DNA from: Chrysomallon squamiferum
Lineage: Eukaryota; Mollusca; Gastropoda; Neomphalida; Peltospiridae
Length of the DNA: 62,000 nt
Direction of reading: 5' to 3'
NCBI GenBank assembly: GCA_012295275.1
Contig: CM022665.1
Coordinates: forward strand, 15,291,476 to 15,353,475
A program made the position numbers and the translations under genes. The notes beneath the pieces were generated by a model. That model saw nothing but the letters and a program-made list of their open reading frames with translations. It made no database searches and was not told where the DNA came from. Below, piece after piece: positions 26,642 through 37,339 of the stretch. Each line of letters begins with the position of its first letter. The stretch's first letter is position 1.

Positions 26642-27944
26642 ATTTGTGTATGTTGTTTTTAATTTTTCTCCTTATCTTCCTTTTTGTTCTTGTCTTCCTT
26701 GTGCTTCTGTTCTATTTCTACTTCATCTTCTGTTTCTAAATTTTTATCTTCTTTTTTTTTTGTGTCTTTTGCTTTTCTGCCATTTCTTTTTCGTATTTGT
26801 TTTTTTTTTCTTGCTGTTTTGTTTAGCATATAACTTTTCATTTTTCTTTTCTTTTTTTCTTCTGGTTTTCTCTACATTTTTTTCTACTGTTCCTTTTCTT
26901 CCAATTTCTCTACATTTTTTTCTACTGTTCCTTTTCTTCCAATTTCTCTCTTTGTTATTATTATTATTTTTTTGTTTTCTCTTTCTGACTTTCCTGATTC
27001 TTCTTTTCTTCCTTTCTTCATTTTTAATTTCTTCTATGTCTACCTCTTTTCTTTTATTGTCGTGCATTTTTTGTTTGTTTGTTTGTTTTTTCTCCCTCTT
27101 TCTCTCATTCTTTTTCTGCTTCACATATTTTTAAATACAGATAATGTCATTAAGTAATCACATGTCTTTGTTTGTACATGGTGCACTGAAATTTTGGTTT
27201 GATGGATTTTTTTCCAGGTGACTGCTAAAAGGAAAGAAGATTCTGGAAAAGTTAAAGTTTTACTACACTGGAATCCAGAGAACATGTGAGTTGTATTACT
27301 TATATGTTTTTTTTTTTAATTTATCTTTCTATTTTGTATATTCACATACATCCATACATACTCACTGACATATGCTCACTTATGCTCATACACACACACA
27401 TGCAGACACTCACACACACATACTCCATAAACATATATGCCACAGAAAAGACATACATAATTATACTTACATAACAGAATTTCCTAAACAATGCCACTGT
27501 ACCAAAAAGCAAGTCTTTCTTCGTCACTGAGATAACCATATGTTTGACACCTAATAACCTGTGTGTCATTAAACAAATATCTCTCAGAAAACTAATCTAG
27601 ATTCAGTTTAAATTACGTTTGTCAATACTGGATATGTTTTCACAGCCCGCTGTCACATTCTGGGGCTGTAGAGAATTGTAGTGTAGCATTTACCAGGAAT
27701 GGTGGATGTTAGTTGGCATGTGGCCTTTGTGCACATTTTGTTCTGTGTTTTGTGAACAAATTATTTGGTGTGCCAGATTTAGTGCACATTATTATTATTA
27801 TCATTATTATTTGTATTTTACATTTTGTATACTGCACATACTGTTCATTGTTTTGTGAACAAATTATTTGGTGTGCCAAATCTTTTGCAGATTGTTATTG
27901 TTATTATTACCTTTGTTATCATGATTATTTGATATTTTACACAC

Positions 27945-27977
<33 letters not shown>

Positions 27978-28134
27978 ATTTATTTTCTGTATGTTTGAAA
28001 AACTTTAAGAGTGAAAGTCTTTTTATTAGAGCCATTTTGAGTGATTGTTAATTTTTTTTTTTATTAAACAGTACTGGAAAGTAATAACAGCAAATATTAT
28101 AGATTATTAAATGTGTCAAAATATTTTAACAATA

Positions 28135-28170
<36 letters not shown>

Positions 28171-28583
28171 GTTGTGTTGTAATCTTGAAAGCTAATGTTA
28201 CTTCTGAGGTTATTATTATTATTTTTTTCCCCAAAGTTTTTTAATTATTGATTATAATTTTATTATTATTATTATTATTATTATTTTTTTTTTTTTTTTT
28301 TTTTTTGTGTTCTCAGTTACCATCACCATGTTACCAATTTATTTACATTTTACAAAATTTAGGTTAATTTTCTGGGTATTTTAAATTTATTTAAAAATAT
28401 CATTTTTTTTTTTTTTTTTTTTTGTTTTTCCTCAGACTACCTGACACCTGGGTGCCCGAATCTCAAGTACCAGATTTGTCAGTGCGTGTCATTCCACTAA
28501 CCCAACTACCTCGAGAAACTGCTGTTAATCTCCACCCATCACTCTACAGAGGTCATCGTTTCCGTAAACATCGCAGAAAATGA
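11028..28583 (+). CDS. AEBP2: AEBP2 (jing orthologue), last four coding exons; 5' end missing
   Basis: AEBP2 is a nuclear accessory subunit of Polycomb repressive complex 2 (the PRC2.2 form, with JARID2). It stabilises the complex, contacts SUZ12 and RBBP4 and helps chromatin binding. The exons are 11028-11776, 26012-26130, 27218-27285 and 28436-28583. Joined, they give 360 codons and a stop, with every phase matching. In order they encode a Ser-rich tract, three C2H2 fingers, a basic KR motif, the DFFDSG-to-HSVTFHS segment, TAKRKEDSGK and LLHWNPEN, and a basic C terminus. The spacing and the phrases CLWVGCKVYN, RHIINHSGDKPYKC and AKRKEDSGK are diagnostic of the AEBP2/jing family; vertebrate proteins end the same way. 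The start codon and any upstream acidic or Ser-rich exons are absent. The tail faces the - strand gene 17 kb away. Confidence 0.96.
11130..11202 (+). repeat. Coding AGC/AGT serine microsatellite
   Basis: A trinucleotide repeat of AGC, AGT and TGC codons inside the first AEBP2 exon encodes a Ser tract with a few Cys. Mixed AGC/AGT use makes it less slippage-prone than a pure tract. Length variation between individuals is likely and would keep the frame. Confidence 0.9.
11839..11861. repeat. Poly-T run
   Basis: About 23 T just downstream of the AEBP2 donor site. Confidence 0.9.
15631..15662. repeat. (TTA)n microsatellite
   Basis: About ten ATT/TTA units. Confidence 0.9.
15888..15960. repeat. 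(TC)n-(TG)n compound microsatellite
   Basis: About 25 TC units join, after one interruption, to about nine TG units. Both overlapping open frames on the two strands are artefacts of this tract. Confidence 0.95.
16911..17003 (+). other. Coding-like 30-codon stretch of unknown origin
   Basis: The frame between the stops at 16908 and 17001 reads DLKLLECLEEEVADLQHQSE and a few more residues, a heptad-like acidic helix, in sequence less A+T-rich than its surroundings. No acceptor and donor pair frames it convincingly. It may be a transposon or retrocopy fragment, or chance. Confidence 0.25.
17320..17815. repeat. Degenerate tandem array, three units of ~160-195 bp
   Basis: Three segments share, in order, TTATGGTTTAG (or TCATGGTTAG), TCACTGATATT, a CAGATACTTGGATCATATCC-like block, an ACCAAACT or ACCAGACT block, and TGGAAAAGTGTAAGA. 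The first anchors lie near 17351, 17511 and 17707. Divergence is high. Confidence 0.75.
19490..19990. repeat. Degenerate tandem repeat, unit ~28-35 bp
   Basis: The phrase TTTAAAAAGAAATAGAAT, then TAGACTATGGG or similar, recurs about 15 times. Spacing varies from about 25 to 60 bases because of partial units. Weaker copies may reach back to 19240. Confidence 0.8.
20856..20894. repeat. (GT)n microsatellite
   Basis: About 19 GT units, preceded by TA/TG alternations from 20835. Confidence 0.95.
21437..21470. repeat. (TG)n microsatellite
   Basis: About 17 TG units. It is the cause of poly-Thr/His and poly-Val/Cys frames on the two strands. Confidence 0.95.
22225..22500. repeat. Three-unit tandem array, period 92 bp
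   Basis: A block reading CTGTCTATGTGGAGGTACTT, then ATAAAATAT, recurs near 22279, 22370 and 22462. A second block (AAAACACTGGTTTCTG, then ATATCA) repeats between them. Period is close to 92 bp; a decayed fourth unit may precede 22225. Confidence 0.75.
23293..23318. repeat. Poly-T run
   Basis: About 26 T. Confidence 0.9.
23438..23466. repeat. (ATT)n microsatellite
   Basis: About nine units running into poly-T. Confidence 0.9.
23525..23554. repeat. (GT)n microsatellite
   Basis: About 15 GT units. Confidence 0.95.
23785..23822. repeat. (AAT)n microsatellite
   Basis: About 12 AAT units, about 150 bases upstream of the candidate cassette exon. Confidence 0.95.
23976..24128 (+). CDS. Candidate in-frame cassette exon of AEBP2 (unproven)
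   Basis: A pyrimidine tract (TTTTTTCTCTTTCTCTC) ends about 27 bases before an AG at 23974-23975, and a strong donor CAG|GTGAAT follows 24128. The 153 bases between them are a multiple of three. They enter in the phase left by the upstream AEBP2 exon, stay open through 50 codons, and leave one base that forms GAC with the next exon, giving DKTGDFFDS. The 51 residues, which include TNDWEYMFYVNCQ and GRSQGPRFVLSC, would sit between the KR motif and the SUZ12-binding segment, where vertebrate AEBP2 has no insert. The segment is less A+T-rich than its surroundings. A transposable-element fragment with chance splice sites is a real alternative. Confidence 0.35.
24328..24356. repeat. (ATT)n microsatellite
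   Basis: About nine units. Confidence 0.9.
24949..25016. repeat. (AT)n microsatellite, 68 bp pure
   Basis: Thirty-four uninterrupted AT units, one of the two longest pure microsatellites in the window. It is self-complementary and cruciform-prone. Confidence 0.97.
26012..26130 (+). CDS. AEBP2: AEBP2 exon, SUZ12/RBBP4-contact segment
   Basis: The acceptor is TTTAAATTTGCAG and the donor GTGAGT follows 26130. The exon takes one base from upstream and ends in phase 0 with HSVTFHSI. It encodes TGDFFDSGIMGCLQQELEDL, a short linker, then GLAHSVTFHS. Vertebrate AEBP2 has DFFDAQT and GHSVVFHST at the same places. In the family this helical stretch lies in the C-terminal part that binds the PRC2 core. 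Confidence 0.95.
26609..26638. repeat. (GT)n microsatellite
   Basis: About 14 GT units at the start of the pyrimidine-rich tract. Confidence 0.95.
26640..27125. repeat. ~480-bp pyrimidine-rich tract in an AEBP2 intron
   Basis: The + strand (sense for AEBP2) is almost all T and C for about 480 bases. It contains a perfect tandem duplication of a unit of about 36 bases (TCTACATTTTTTTCTACTGT, then CCTTTTCTTCCAATTTC) at 26866-26950. Long hydrophobic (+) and lysine-rich (-) frames are artefacts of it. Such tracts can form triplex (H-) DNA and can affect splicing through pyrimidine-tract-binding proteins. Confidence 0.85.
27218..27285 (+). CDS. AEBP2: AEBP2 exon, TAKRKEDSGK segment
   Basis: The acceptor is TTTTTTTCCAG and the donor GTGAGT follows 27285. 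The exon begins in phase 0 and ends with two bases over. It encodes VTAKRKEDSGKVKVLLHWNP, then EN, almost identical to the matching vertebrate segment and the best single identifier of this gene. Confidence 0.97.
27735..27900. repeat. Two-copy tandem duplication, period ~103 bp
   Basis: TTTTGTGAACAAATTATTTG, then GTGTGCCA, occurs at about 27749 and 27852. Each copy is followed by an ATT/GTT triplet tract. Confidence 0.9.
27948..27975. repeat. (GT)n microsatellite
   Basis: About 14 GT units. Confidence 0.95.
28137..28306. repeat. Poly-T runs and (ATT)n
   Basis: There is a run of 30 T at 28137-28166, then ATT units and about 21 T at 28259-28306. They lie in the last AEBP2 intron. Confidence 0.9.
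28436..28583 (+). CDS. AEBP2: AEBP2 last coding exon and stop
   Basis: The acceptor is TTTTTCCTCAG, preceded by a long T tract. Two bases from upstream plus one here make Ile. The exon encodes LPDTWVPESQVPDLSVRVIP, then LTQLPRETAVNLHPSLYRG and a very basic tail HRFRKHRRK, ending at TGA 28581-28583. The pattern LPD.WV.ES...(K/R)V..L..LP..TA..L.P..YR with a basic end is that of vertebrate AEBP2. Confidence 0.96.
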
Positions 28584-28905
28584 CGACACTGCAACGTAGT
28601 CAACTTCATTATAATAATAACCATCAACATCACAGGAGATAACCTAGAGCAACAACAACAACAACAACAACAACAACATTAGTTTCATCCAGTGTGAAAG
28701 AAATTATAAATTTTTAATTTTTTTTTTGGTTTGTTTTTGAGAATAAGATTTGTTACCGAGGACCAAGAAAAAAAACATTTATAAAGTCATCGCATAACTT
28801 GTTTTCAAACCTGCCATTTGGTCCTGTGAAAAACTATTCCTTAGTGATTTCATATTTGATCAAGTGCAATGTGTATGTTATGAAAGTGTGGCAAACTGGG
28901 TTTTT

Positions 28906-28929
28906 AAAAAAAAAAAAAAAAAAAAAAAA
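28906..28929. repeat. Poly-A run
   Basis: About 24 A within the probable AEBP2 3'UTR. Confidence 0.9.
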
Positions 28930-29369
28930 CCTTTGAATTTGTCTTTTTATATAAATATAGACATATTTTGGATGTCACCAGCAAAAAACATTGCCATAAT
29001 TTTTAATTGTATTTTATATACAAGTGATGTGTAAATGCGTATCTGTTGTTAGTAACAACCATCATGAAGTTGATTCTTTAGAAAACTTATCTTTGAACAA
29101 AATCTGCATTTCCTTCAAACACCATATTGTGTGTTTTTAGCAGCAGAAAGATATCATACATCAAATCTGTTAAAAATATTTGAAAATGTTCAATCTTTTT
29201 TCTGTCATTTCTGCACAGATGAAAGAGGATTTACTTTGAATTCAGTTTACCTGGAGTATGTAAATGAACTGTTCTACCCTGTTGTATGATACATGAATTT
29301 ATTTAACACTGGTTGTCTGATCCGTATATCTGTTTTACCTGCATTAAGCAATACATTTCTATCACATAC

Positions 29370-29860
29370 ATAAGTAATGGATATCACGTTATCCATCAAC
29401 TGATCCACTAGATATATTTTTTTATCTACATTGGATAATGGATACCAGATTGTCTCTCTCATTATCTGCTTGAAATATATCCATCAGATTATTCTTTCAT
29501 TTCCTAGCAAATATCCATAAAATTCCTAGAAGATTATCTGTTGGATTATCAATAAAACTCCTACAATATTATTTGTTGGATTATCGATCACATTTCATTT
29601 AAGATTTGGAATAAAATTGCTCACAAAATTTACTTGCAGATCTTCTGTTGGATTATCTGTAACGTGTCCTAGAAGATTAACCAAAAACATTATGCATTAA
29701 TTTCCTAGAAAATTAACCACCAGATTATCCATAAAATGTCATAGAAGATTATCCATCAAATTTCCTAGGAGATTATGCAGCAGATTACCCATAAAATTTC
29801 CATTGGATTATCCATAGCATTTTCTGGCAGATTTTCCATGAAATCATGTATCTAAATGTG
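29370..29860. repeat. Degenerate tandem repeat, unit ~36-40 bp
   Basis: The phrase TTCCTAGAAGATTATCCATC, then AGATTATCCATAAAA, recurs about 12 times with many substitutions and partial units. Clearest copies lie at 29510-29600 and 29650-29830. It is probably in the AEBP2 3'UTR or just beyond. Confidence 0.8.
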
Positions 29861-30371
29861 TGTAAATGTATAACTGAATATCTCGGAACATGAAAAAATG
29901 TGTCAACAAGGACAATTTGTTCTCATGTTTTTTGGTTTTATTTTACTGATGTGTACAGTCGTATGATTCTAATATAGTGACATCATCCAAAACACAATTC
30001 TCAACCTGACTTTCATTTTCAATTTTGTGTTTGTTTTGTGTGTATCTGGATAGATTAACAGATTCAGAGCTTCATGCAAGTTTTAATTGAAGATATTTTA
30101 TATTCCATAATGAGTGATTTGACACTTAGTTTTTTTGTCAGTGAATTTATTTATTTATTTTTATGGTTTTTATTATTATTTTAATTTTATTTTTAGGTGG
30201 GTTTTTTTTGAGGGGACTTAATATAAAAAAAAAAAAAAAAAATTGTTTGAAGATTTATTAAGTTTCATATAGTTTTCATTATGTCTCCATATTGATATTT
30301 AAATTAACTTAATTTTTAAACTACAAATTTCAATTTTTAGTTTTTATTTCTATTTTTCCCTTGTTTTTTTT

Positions 30372-30373
<2 letters not shown>

Positions 30374-30403
<30 letters not shown>
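30374..30403. repeat. Poly-T run
   Basis: About 30 T. Confidence 0.9.
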
Positions 30404-30408
<5 letters not shown>

Positions 30409-31046
30409 TGTTTAAGCCCTATCATTTCAATTTTAAGTCTTTATATTTTTTTTGTATTTTTTTGTGTATACTTCTGACCTGGCTATGTTATTACAATTAA
30501 TATGGTTTCATAAGTAAAAAAAAAGACTTATTAATGATTTTATCCACCTCAGAATATAACATTCAGCTATTATTTTTTTTTGTCAAAGATGTTTCCTCTT
30601 CAGTACAAATATCATCACAAAAAGCACCTTCAGTTTAATTTTTATTGAATTATTTTCTTTTTATTTATTTATTTATTATCATCAGTACCATTATTTTTAA
30701 TACTATTATTATGACCACTTTTACTGTGACCACTGTTGTTATGATTATTATTATTTTTATTATTATTATTATTACATAGGTGCTAAAGTGTTGTACCCGT
30801 ATCATTGTTTGTACTGATCGTAAAATCTTCAGAAATAGAAAAGTTTTCAGTTTTGAAATCTTTTTTTTTGTGAAGTTATAGTATGTACTACTGTACTAAA
30901 ATCTTGTTTGTGCTTTTATGCAGTTTGATGTATACAAGACAATGTCAAGTCAGAATATTATGTGCAATTTAAAACTTTCACTACAACAGCCAAAGATAAC
31001 CTCAACATGCAGATAAAACCTGAACAAGTGAAATTAAATTTATAAC

Positions 31047-31075
<29 letters not shown>
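31047..31075. repeat. Poly-A run
   Basis: About 29 A. Confidence 0.9.
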
Positions 31076-31077
<2 letters not shown>

Positions 31078-31170
31078 AAAGAAATTAGTTTAAATTAAAA
31101 AAAAATGTTTAGTGTCTGTTTTTATGTTCACGTGGAAGTCATGTTTTCAGTTTTGGCTTGTTGGTACTTC

Positions 31171-31173
<3 letters not shown>

Positions 31174-31208
<35 letters not shown>

Positions 31209-31226
31209 TATATATATATATATATA
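31174..31226. repeat. Poly-T run and (TA)n
   Basis: About 32 T followed by about 11 TA units. Confidence 0.9.
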
Positions 31227-31930
31227 CAGTGTATATATATTTTTAATAACTATTGTTTTATATATATAGTTTTTTGTTATTTGTATATTTGTTTTTAAAG
31301 ATTTTGTTGTAATAGGATTTAATTAAATGAATTTCTGTTGTTAGTGAAATATAATGTTTTAGTTCCTATATAGATTAAAAAAGTTTTCTCTTTTTTTAAA
31401 TTGTTATTGTTATTATTTTTTATTTATTTTATTATTATTTATTTTATTATATATATATTTTTTAAAAGATTCTTGTTACCTATTGATAACATGTAATCAA
31501 AAGATTGTATGATTAAAAACATAAATAAATAACAAAGAAATCAACTAAACATTAAATCAATGCAGTTACAATTACACAATGTTAAAGCAAAAATAATAAT
31601 AATAAAAAATAAAAAGTAATAACATTAAATGAAAACAGTTTTGGGTTATTTTTATACACATAAAAATATATGAATAATTAACAGAGAAATTATTTATTCA
31701 GTAAATATAATTATTGTTACATCATTTACCCCCCCAAAAAACACTTCTCTTTTCAAGTTATTTTTTTAAAACTTCTCCATAAGTAATTAATGAATAAGTT
31801 TATTTAAGATTTGATTAATTCTTTTTTAATATGTCCAGAACTGGATATAGTATCATACAGACAACAAAGAAAGGAAGTAAAGAGAAAAAAAGAGGTAAAA
31901 ACTGCATAAAAGCTGCATGAGATTATTATA

Positions 31931-31968
<38 letters not shown>
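31931..31968. repeat. (AAT)n microsatellite
   Basis: About 12 units. Confidence 0.9.
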
Positions 31969-31969
<1 letters not shown>

Positions 31970-34701
31970 TCTAAAATAACTGATCCAGTAGGTGGCATTT
32001 ACCTTTTGGCAAATGAGATAATCACTTCTGTGTCAATATTTAAAATAACACTACATATTCTGAACAATCACCAAGAATCATTTTGGGTGCTAAAATACTA
32101 AGAATCCACAAATAATGACCAAACACAAACTAATTTTGTTGGAACACCAAACATTGTGAAGAACTTCTGATAACATGCTCTCATAAAATTAATGATAAAT
32201 TTTGAACAAATTCCTAGAGCTAATTTTACACATTGTCAAATTACATACTGAAAAATGCCACAAATTCTAAATAAACTTCAATCAAATTGAATCAGAATTT
32301 ATAATATATTTTTTTTTTTTATATACAAAATTGCTGATATTAAAAACCTATAAATTACACATTATGCATTCTAATTAAAATAGATTGCAGTTTTACACCT
32401 AACATACTATTATGTCTACACTTTTTATTTCATTGTTCATAAATTCCAGTTCACATGAAATGATCAAGATAGCAAGACATGCTAGATTAAATTTGTAGTC
32501 AAAACATTTTTGTGGGACCACATTTTTTTTTGAAACTTAAAATGGACAATAAATTAACTTGTAAAGCCAAATATTTTCTGTCCATTTAAAGATCTGGATG
32601 TATTTGCAAAGATCTTAAAACAAAACTTTATTCTTTTCTTTGGATGTTAGATATATTTTAGTTTAATACATAATTAAATATTACAAATAGATTTAGATTT
32701 TTTTTTTTTTTTTTTTACCCTCTCATAAGCAAAAATTATTATTACTTTTTTTCTTTTTTCAATTTATTTATTTATTTTCTTAATAACATTCACTGAAATG
32801 AACTTTGTGTAAAATGCTGGCGTGTAAAGTAATCTGTGAGACCAGTTGTTAATTTTCTAAAAGAATGGACTTACCTTCTTTTTTATTCTCTCATTTTTTA
32901 AATACTGAGTCAAGAGTATTGGTTGAGATGGATAATTTTGTAAATGAATTGATTGTATTTAGCAATAATTATTTATAATTAGTCTTGATATGGTGGATAT
33001 TTTACCAGTGTGTTTTGTACTATAGTATGTTACAGTATTTTTTAATTGTATCATGAAAGTGTGCTTCTTGTTACCTCATATTTTTATTTTATTATTATTA
33101 TTTTTTTTTTTGTATGTATATGTGTGTGTGTAATTATGTGAACCACTTGAGTGGGGGGGACAAAAAAATTAATTTAAAAAAACAACAGCATGGCAGTGGT
33201 ACAGTTATTTGTACATATGATTACAGTTAGGGCTTAACCATTCTGTGCCTTTGGGAGTCCAACACAAACTACAAAATGTACTAGTATTGTTAATAACTGA
33301 GTAAATGACAAAAACCCTTTGTACATGGTTTTATTTAATATTATTATTATTATTATTTAGTTGTTGTTGTTTTTTGTCTATAGAAAATACCCAGTTTTAT
33401 TTTATTAAGCATTATATATATATTTTATTTTATTTTTAGTTTTTATGGGGTTTTTTATAGATGCTTAAGGGGACTGTAATTTTCATGATGGATATACATG
33501 TATATATTTTTAAAATATTAATTTCTCTGAAAAAAATACCATAACACCTTGCTATGTTTGATACTAATCGAAAAAAACTGCAGAGTAAATTATATATTTA
33601 AATAAAATAGAGTAAAGAAAACAATAATATTATAATAATAATTAATAAAGAAATGTTAACAATATTTTCTCTATTAACTATTCTAATTTAAGTTGGAATA
33701 ATATGTAACTTCATTTACAGTGATTGAAATTTATAAAATTAATTTTAAATGAAAGAATTATATTAAAGTTATTAGATACTTTCATTATGCACCTCCAGAA
33801 TTTTCACAATTTAATTGAGATATTTTCTTCATTGTTTTATATAATGTTAATAATGATCAAAAATAATATTGATCATTATAATAATGGCACTAATGATGAT
33901 GATAACAATAGTTATAAATTAAGAAAAAAATGTTCATGTAATCCAGATAATGTATTAGTGATATAAAGTTTATCAAATTGTTTTGACTAGCAGCTATTAC
34001 ACTGTATTTGATATTTTAATTTATTTTATTTTTAATCCACAGTTTCTAAATATATACATAATATGAGAACCAGTATTCTTCTCTGTAAATATTTATTTCT
34101 GCTTAAATAAACATATCTTTTTTTTTTATCTTCTATATGTAAAAAAAAAACACTGAGCAATTAAGAAATACAGGAACAAAATTATATATGTATATACGCT
34201 TGAAAAAAACCTGATATTTTTTTTTCTTTTTAAATAAAAAATCATTGAGTATTTTGCTTCATAACAGAATGTGTAAATTATAAAAATAATGCAGTTTTAA
34301 AAGAATATTAAAATGTGTTCTGTTGTAATGGCTTTTTTTTTTTTTTGGTTTTATATTTATAAAATGTTAGAAACTTAAGCATTACCAGAATTTGGACCAA
34401 AGTTTGTTCATTAGATGTATTTGTTTAATTCTGTGTTTCAGATGAAAAAAAACAACAAACATTTTGAGATGAAACCACTTTCACAATGCTTGTTAGTAAT
34501 TATTTTATTAATTACACATGTTAAAAATGTTAATTCAGAGTTTTACCTAATTCTGGTTCTATTTTCTGGTTTGTAATTTTGAAATTTCTCCTTTTCTGAT
34601 TACTGACTTTGTTACCACGAGCTAGCTAATAATTTAACTTTTGTTACGATTTAATTGAAACTAATGTTAAAAATAAAATATAATTAAACAGCAAAAAAAA
34701 A

Positions 34702-34731
<30 letters not shown>
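34702..34731. repeat. (AAT)n microsatellite
   Basis: About nine units, passing into AAAT tetramers. Confidence 0.85.
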
Positions 34732-34732
<1 letters not shown>

Positions 34733-35899
34733 TAAATAAATATAACAATAAAAAATTAATTATATTGATTTCAATGTTATTGAAGCATACATATTTTTTT
34801 TTCACATCTATACATACATGCATAAGCATTTAAATGGAAAATTAACACAGAACATCTTTATATACAGAAAAAGTACAGAACACATTATCTAGAATCAAGT
34901 TACTATGACATTCCTGAAGAAAATGATACACTTGTACCATGTTTCAACTGGCTTAAAGAAATTTGACCTGAGTTTTTTTTAAATCCATATTAAAGTATCT
35001 TTGACCTTTGAAGGACAATAATTGTAATGCACATCTCTACAGTTAAAGCTATGGAATATAAAACCTAATTAGATTTCAGTGTTATGTATAAATGAAATTG
35101 ATATTAATGAAATAATATTTATTGGCCCCAGTAGATCAGTTAAAATATGCTTGTAGATATACAAACAAACAGCCTAAATAGTTTGTGTATTTACGATTAG
35201 TTTATTTGTTTTGTGACACCAGCATTGTAAATCATGAGTTAAAATGTCTTCTGAAAACAATATTTAATTCTAAGAATTTTAAAAACCTTTTCTTCTTATA
35301 ATGCTTATTTTTGAAAATAAAACATTTAGGACATAATATGTGTAAGCATAATTATTATTACTTCAGCAAGCACAGATGATTAAGATTGCTAGTTTTCTAT
35401 TCTTATATCAAAATAACTGACAGTTTTAGTGAAATGATGCATTATTATTATTATTATTACTACTGATATTAAGCTTAAAATTATTTACACTGTTGAATTA
35501 CTTAACCTTTTCCAACAGTCAAATTATGCTCAGTATGCCAGAAATAAAAATATATCAAATTTAAACCTGAGATAAGCAAATTACATTTCTTTTTTTTTTT
35601 CCAAACAATAATTTTTGTCCTTTCTAAAATAATCTAAGTTCTAAGTGAAGGGGAGAAGGTGTAAAATGTACAATACACCTAGTGGAAAAAAATTACTATT
35701 TACTGTAATAATGGCAGCTGTTTAAAAACGTTTTTATTTTTTATTCTTTTAAATTATTTTTATTTATTTATTTATTTACACTGTTAAATTAAAAAAAAAA
35801 TTCTCTTCCTTTTCTTTCATTATTTCTTTGAAATTATGCAAACTAATTTAATTATAGCAAATTAGAAATATAAAAATTGGTTCATAAGATTTTTGAAAT

Positions 35900-36360
35900 T
35901 TAAAAAATATTTAACATTTCAAACTATTCAGCATTCACAATATATGTTTCAACTATTTAATATTCAGGATACATTTTCTAACTTATCACTATTCAGAAAA
36001 CAATTTCAGCTACTCAGAATTTAGAATACTTTTTCAGGTAATTAACATTCAGGATACAAATTTCAGCTAATGAATTTTCAAATAATTGACATTCAGGATA
36101 CATTTTAGCATTGAGATAATCTTTGAATTATACACCATCGATGGCAAAATTTTAAATATTACGTACTTGGGGAAAACATTGAGAATATGCATTCAGTTTC
36201 TAGCAGTTTGACATTCTCAATAAACTTTCAAACTCGTGGTAAACTTCTAGGTAATTTAAACTTATTCAGCTTTTTATGGAAATGTTGAATTATTCAACAT
36301 TCAGGATATGTTCTAAGCTGTTCAGTATTCAGGATACATTTTCAACTATTAACACTGGAT
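35900..36360. repeat. Degenerate tandem repeat around ATTCAGGATACA
   Basis: The phrase TTTCAACTATTTAACATTCA, then GGATACA, recurs at roughly 28-43 base steps (core near 35962, 36047, 36091, 36299, 36327), with decayed units between. Confidence 0.75.
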
Positions 36361-36449
36361 GCAAAGTATTGTTTATAAAATGTTTTAAAATTTATTAAAT
36401 CTTTTTATTTAAAATTTTTTAAAAAACCTTATTTATTTCTCCGTTATTA

Positions 36450-36450
36450 C

Positions 36451-36498
<48 letters not shown>
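36450..36498. repeat. (TTA)n microsatellite
   Basis: About 16 ATT units. Confidence 0.95.
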
Positions 36499-37297
36499 CA
36501 TCAATATTGTTACTGAAGCTGACTGAATTTAACCATAAAAAATAAAGATAATAATTTTTGCATTGTTATTCTTTGGTGTAATGGTATTGATAATGTTAAT
36601 AAAAGAAAATTGTTGTTTACAAGATTTGATTTTAAAATAATACAACTTAAAAATAATCAATAATTATTGAATTGTTAATTATAAAATATTTGTTATATTG
36701 TTTTTATGTGTTAAAATGGCCAGAATGAAAAACTTGGTCCTTTTTGTAATAATTATTGCAACCTGACGCCAAAACTGTGCACACTGATAGTATTATGTTA
36801 AAATAATGTTAAAATATTATGTTATGTATTTGTTGATGTGAAAAGAAAAACTGATTTCTTTTCAGAAAGTTATTCATTGTATAGGATATATATATAAACT
36901 GTTTGAAACATTTAAAAAGAAATTAATTTGAAGATAAAAAAAAAAATTGCTTAAAAGAAAATCTGATCCATATCATTGAACCAGATCTGAAGTCGTATTT
37001 TGGCTGATTGAAGTTACAAACATAGATTCCCAACTGCTTAAGATTCATCATTCATCTTGTAACATTTTGGCAGTTGGTAAATTTGGTTAAACATTCTGTC
37101 TGTTTCTCAGAAATTGAGGCATCCATCAGTGTTCATAAAAGTGCTCTAAAACACATAATATTTATTAGGATTAATCTCTATCAGTTTCATTAGGTTATCT
37201 TAGAGATAAGGAACATATGTATCCATTTTTAATAAAATACATGCGACTTAAGACCTGGTTCAGTGTGGCAGGTCACAAATATATTAAGTTTACAAAA

Positions 37298-37298
<1 letters not shown>

Positions 37299-37328
<30 letters not shown>

Positions 37329-37339
37329 TATATATATAT
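37299..37339. repeat. Poly-T run and (TA)n
   Basis: About 25 T followed by eight TA units, the same compound order as at 31174. Confidence 0.9.

Noticed and set aside
26613-27134. A 173-codon hydrophobic frame (+) and a lysine-rich frame (-)
   Set aside because: Both are produced by the pyrimidine-rich tract and its tandem duplication. They lie inside an AEBP2 intron.
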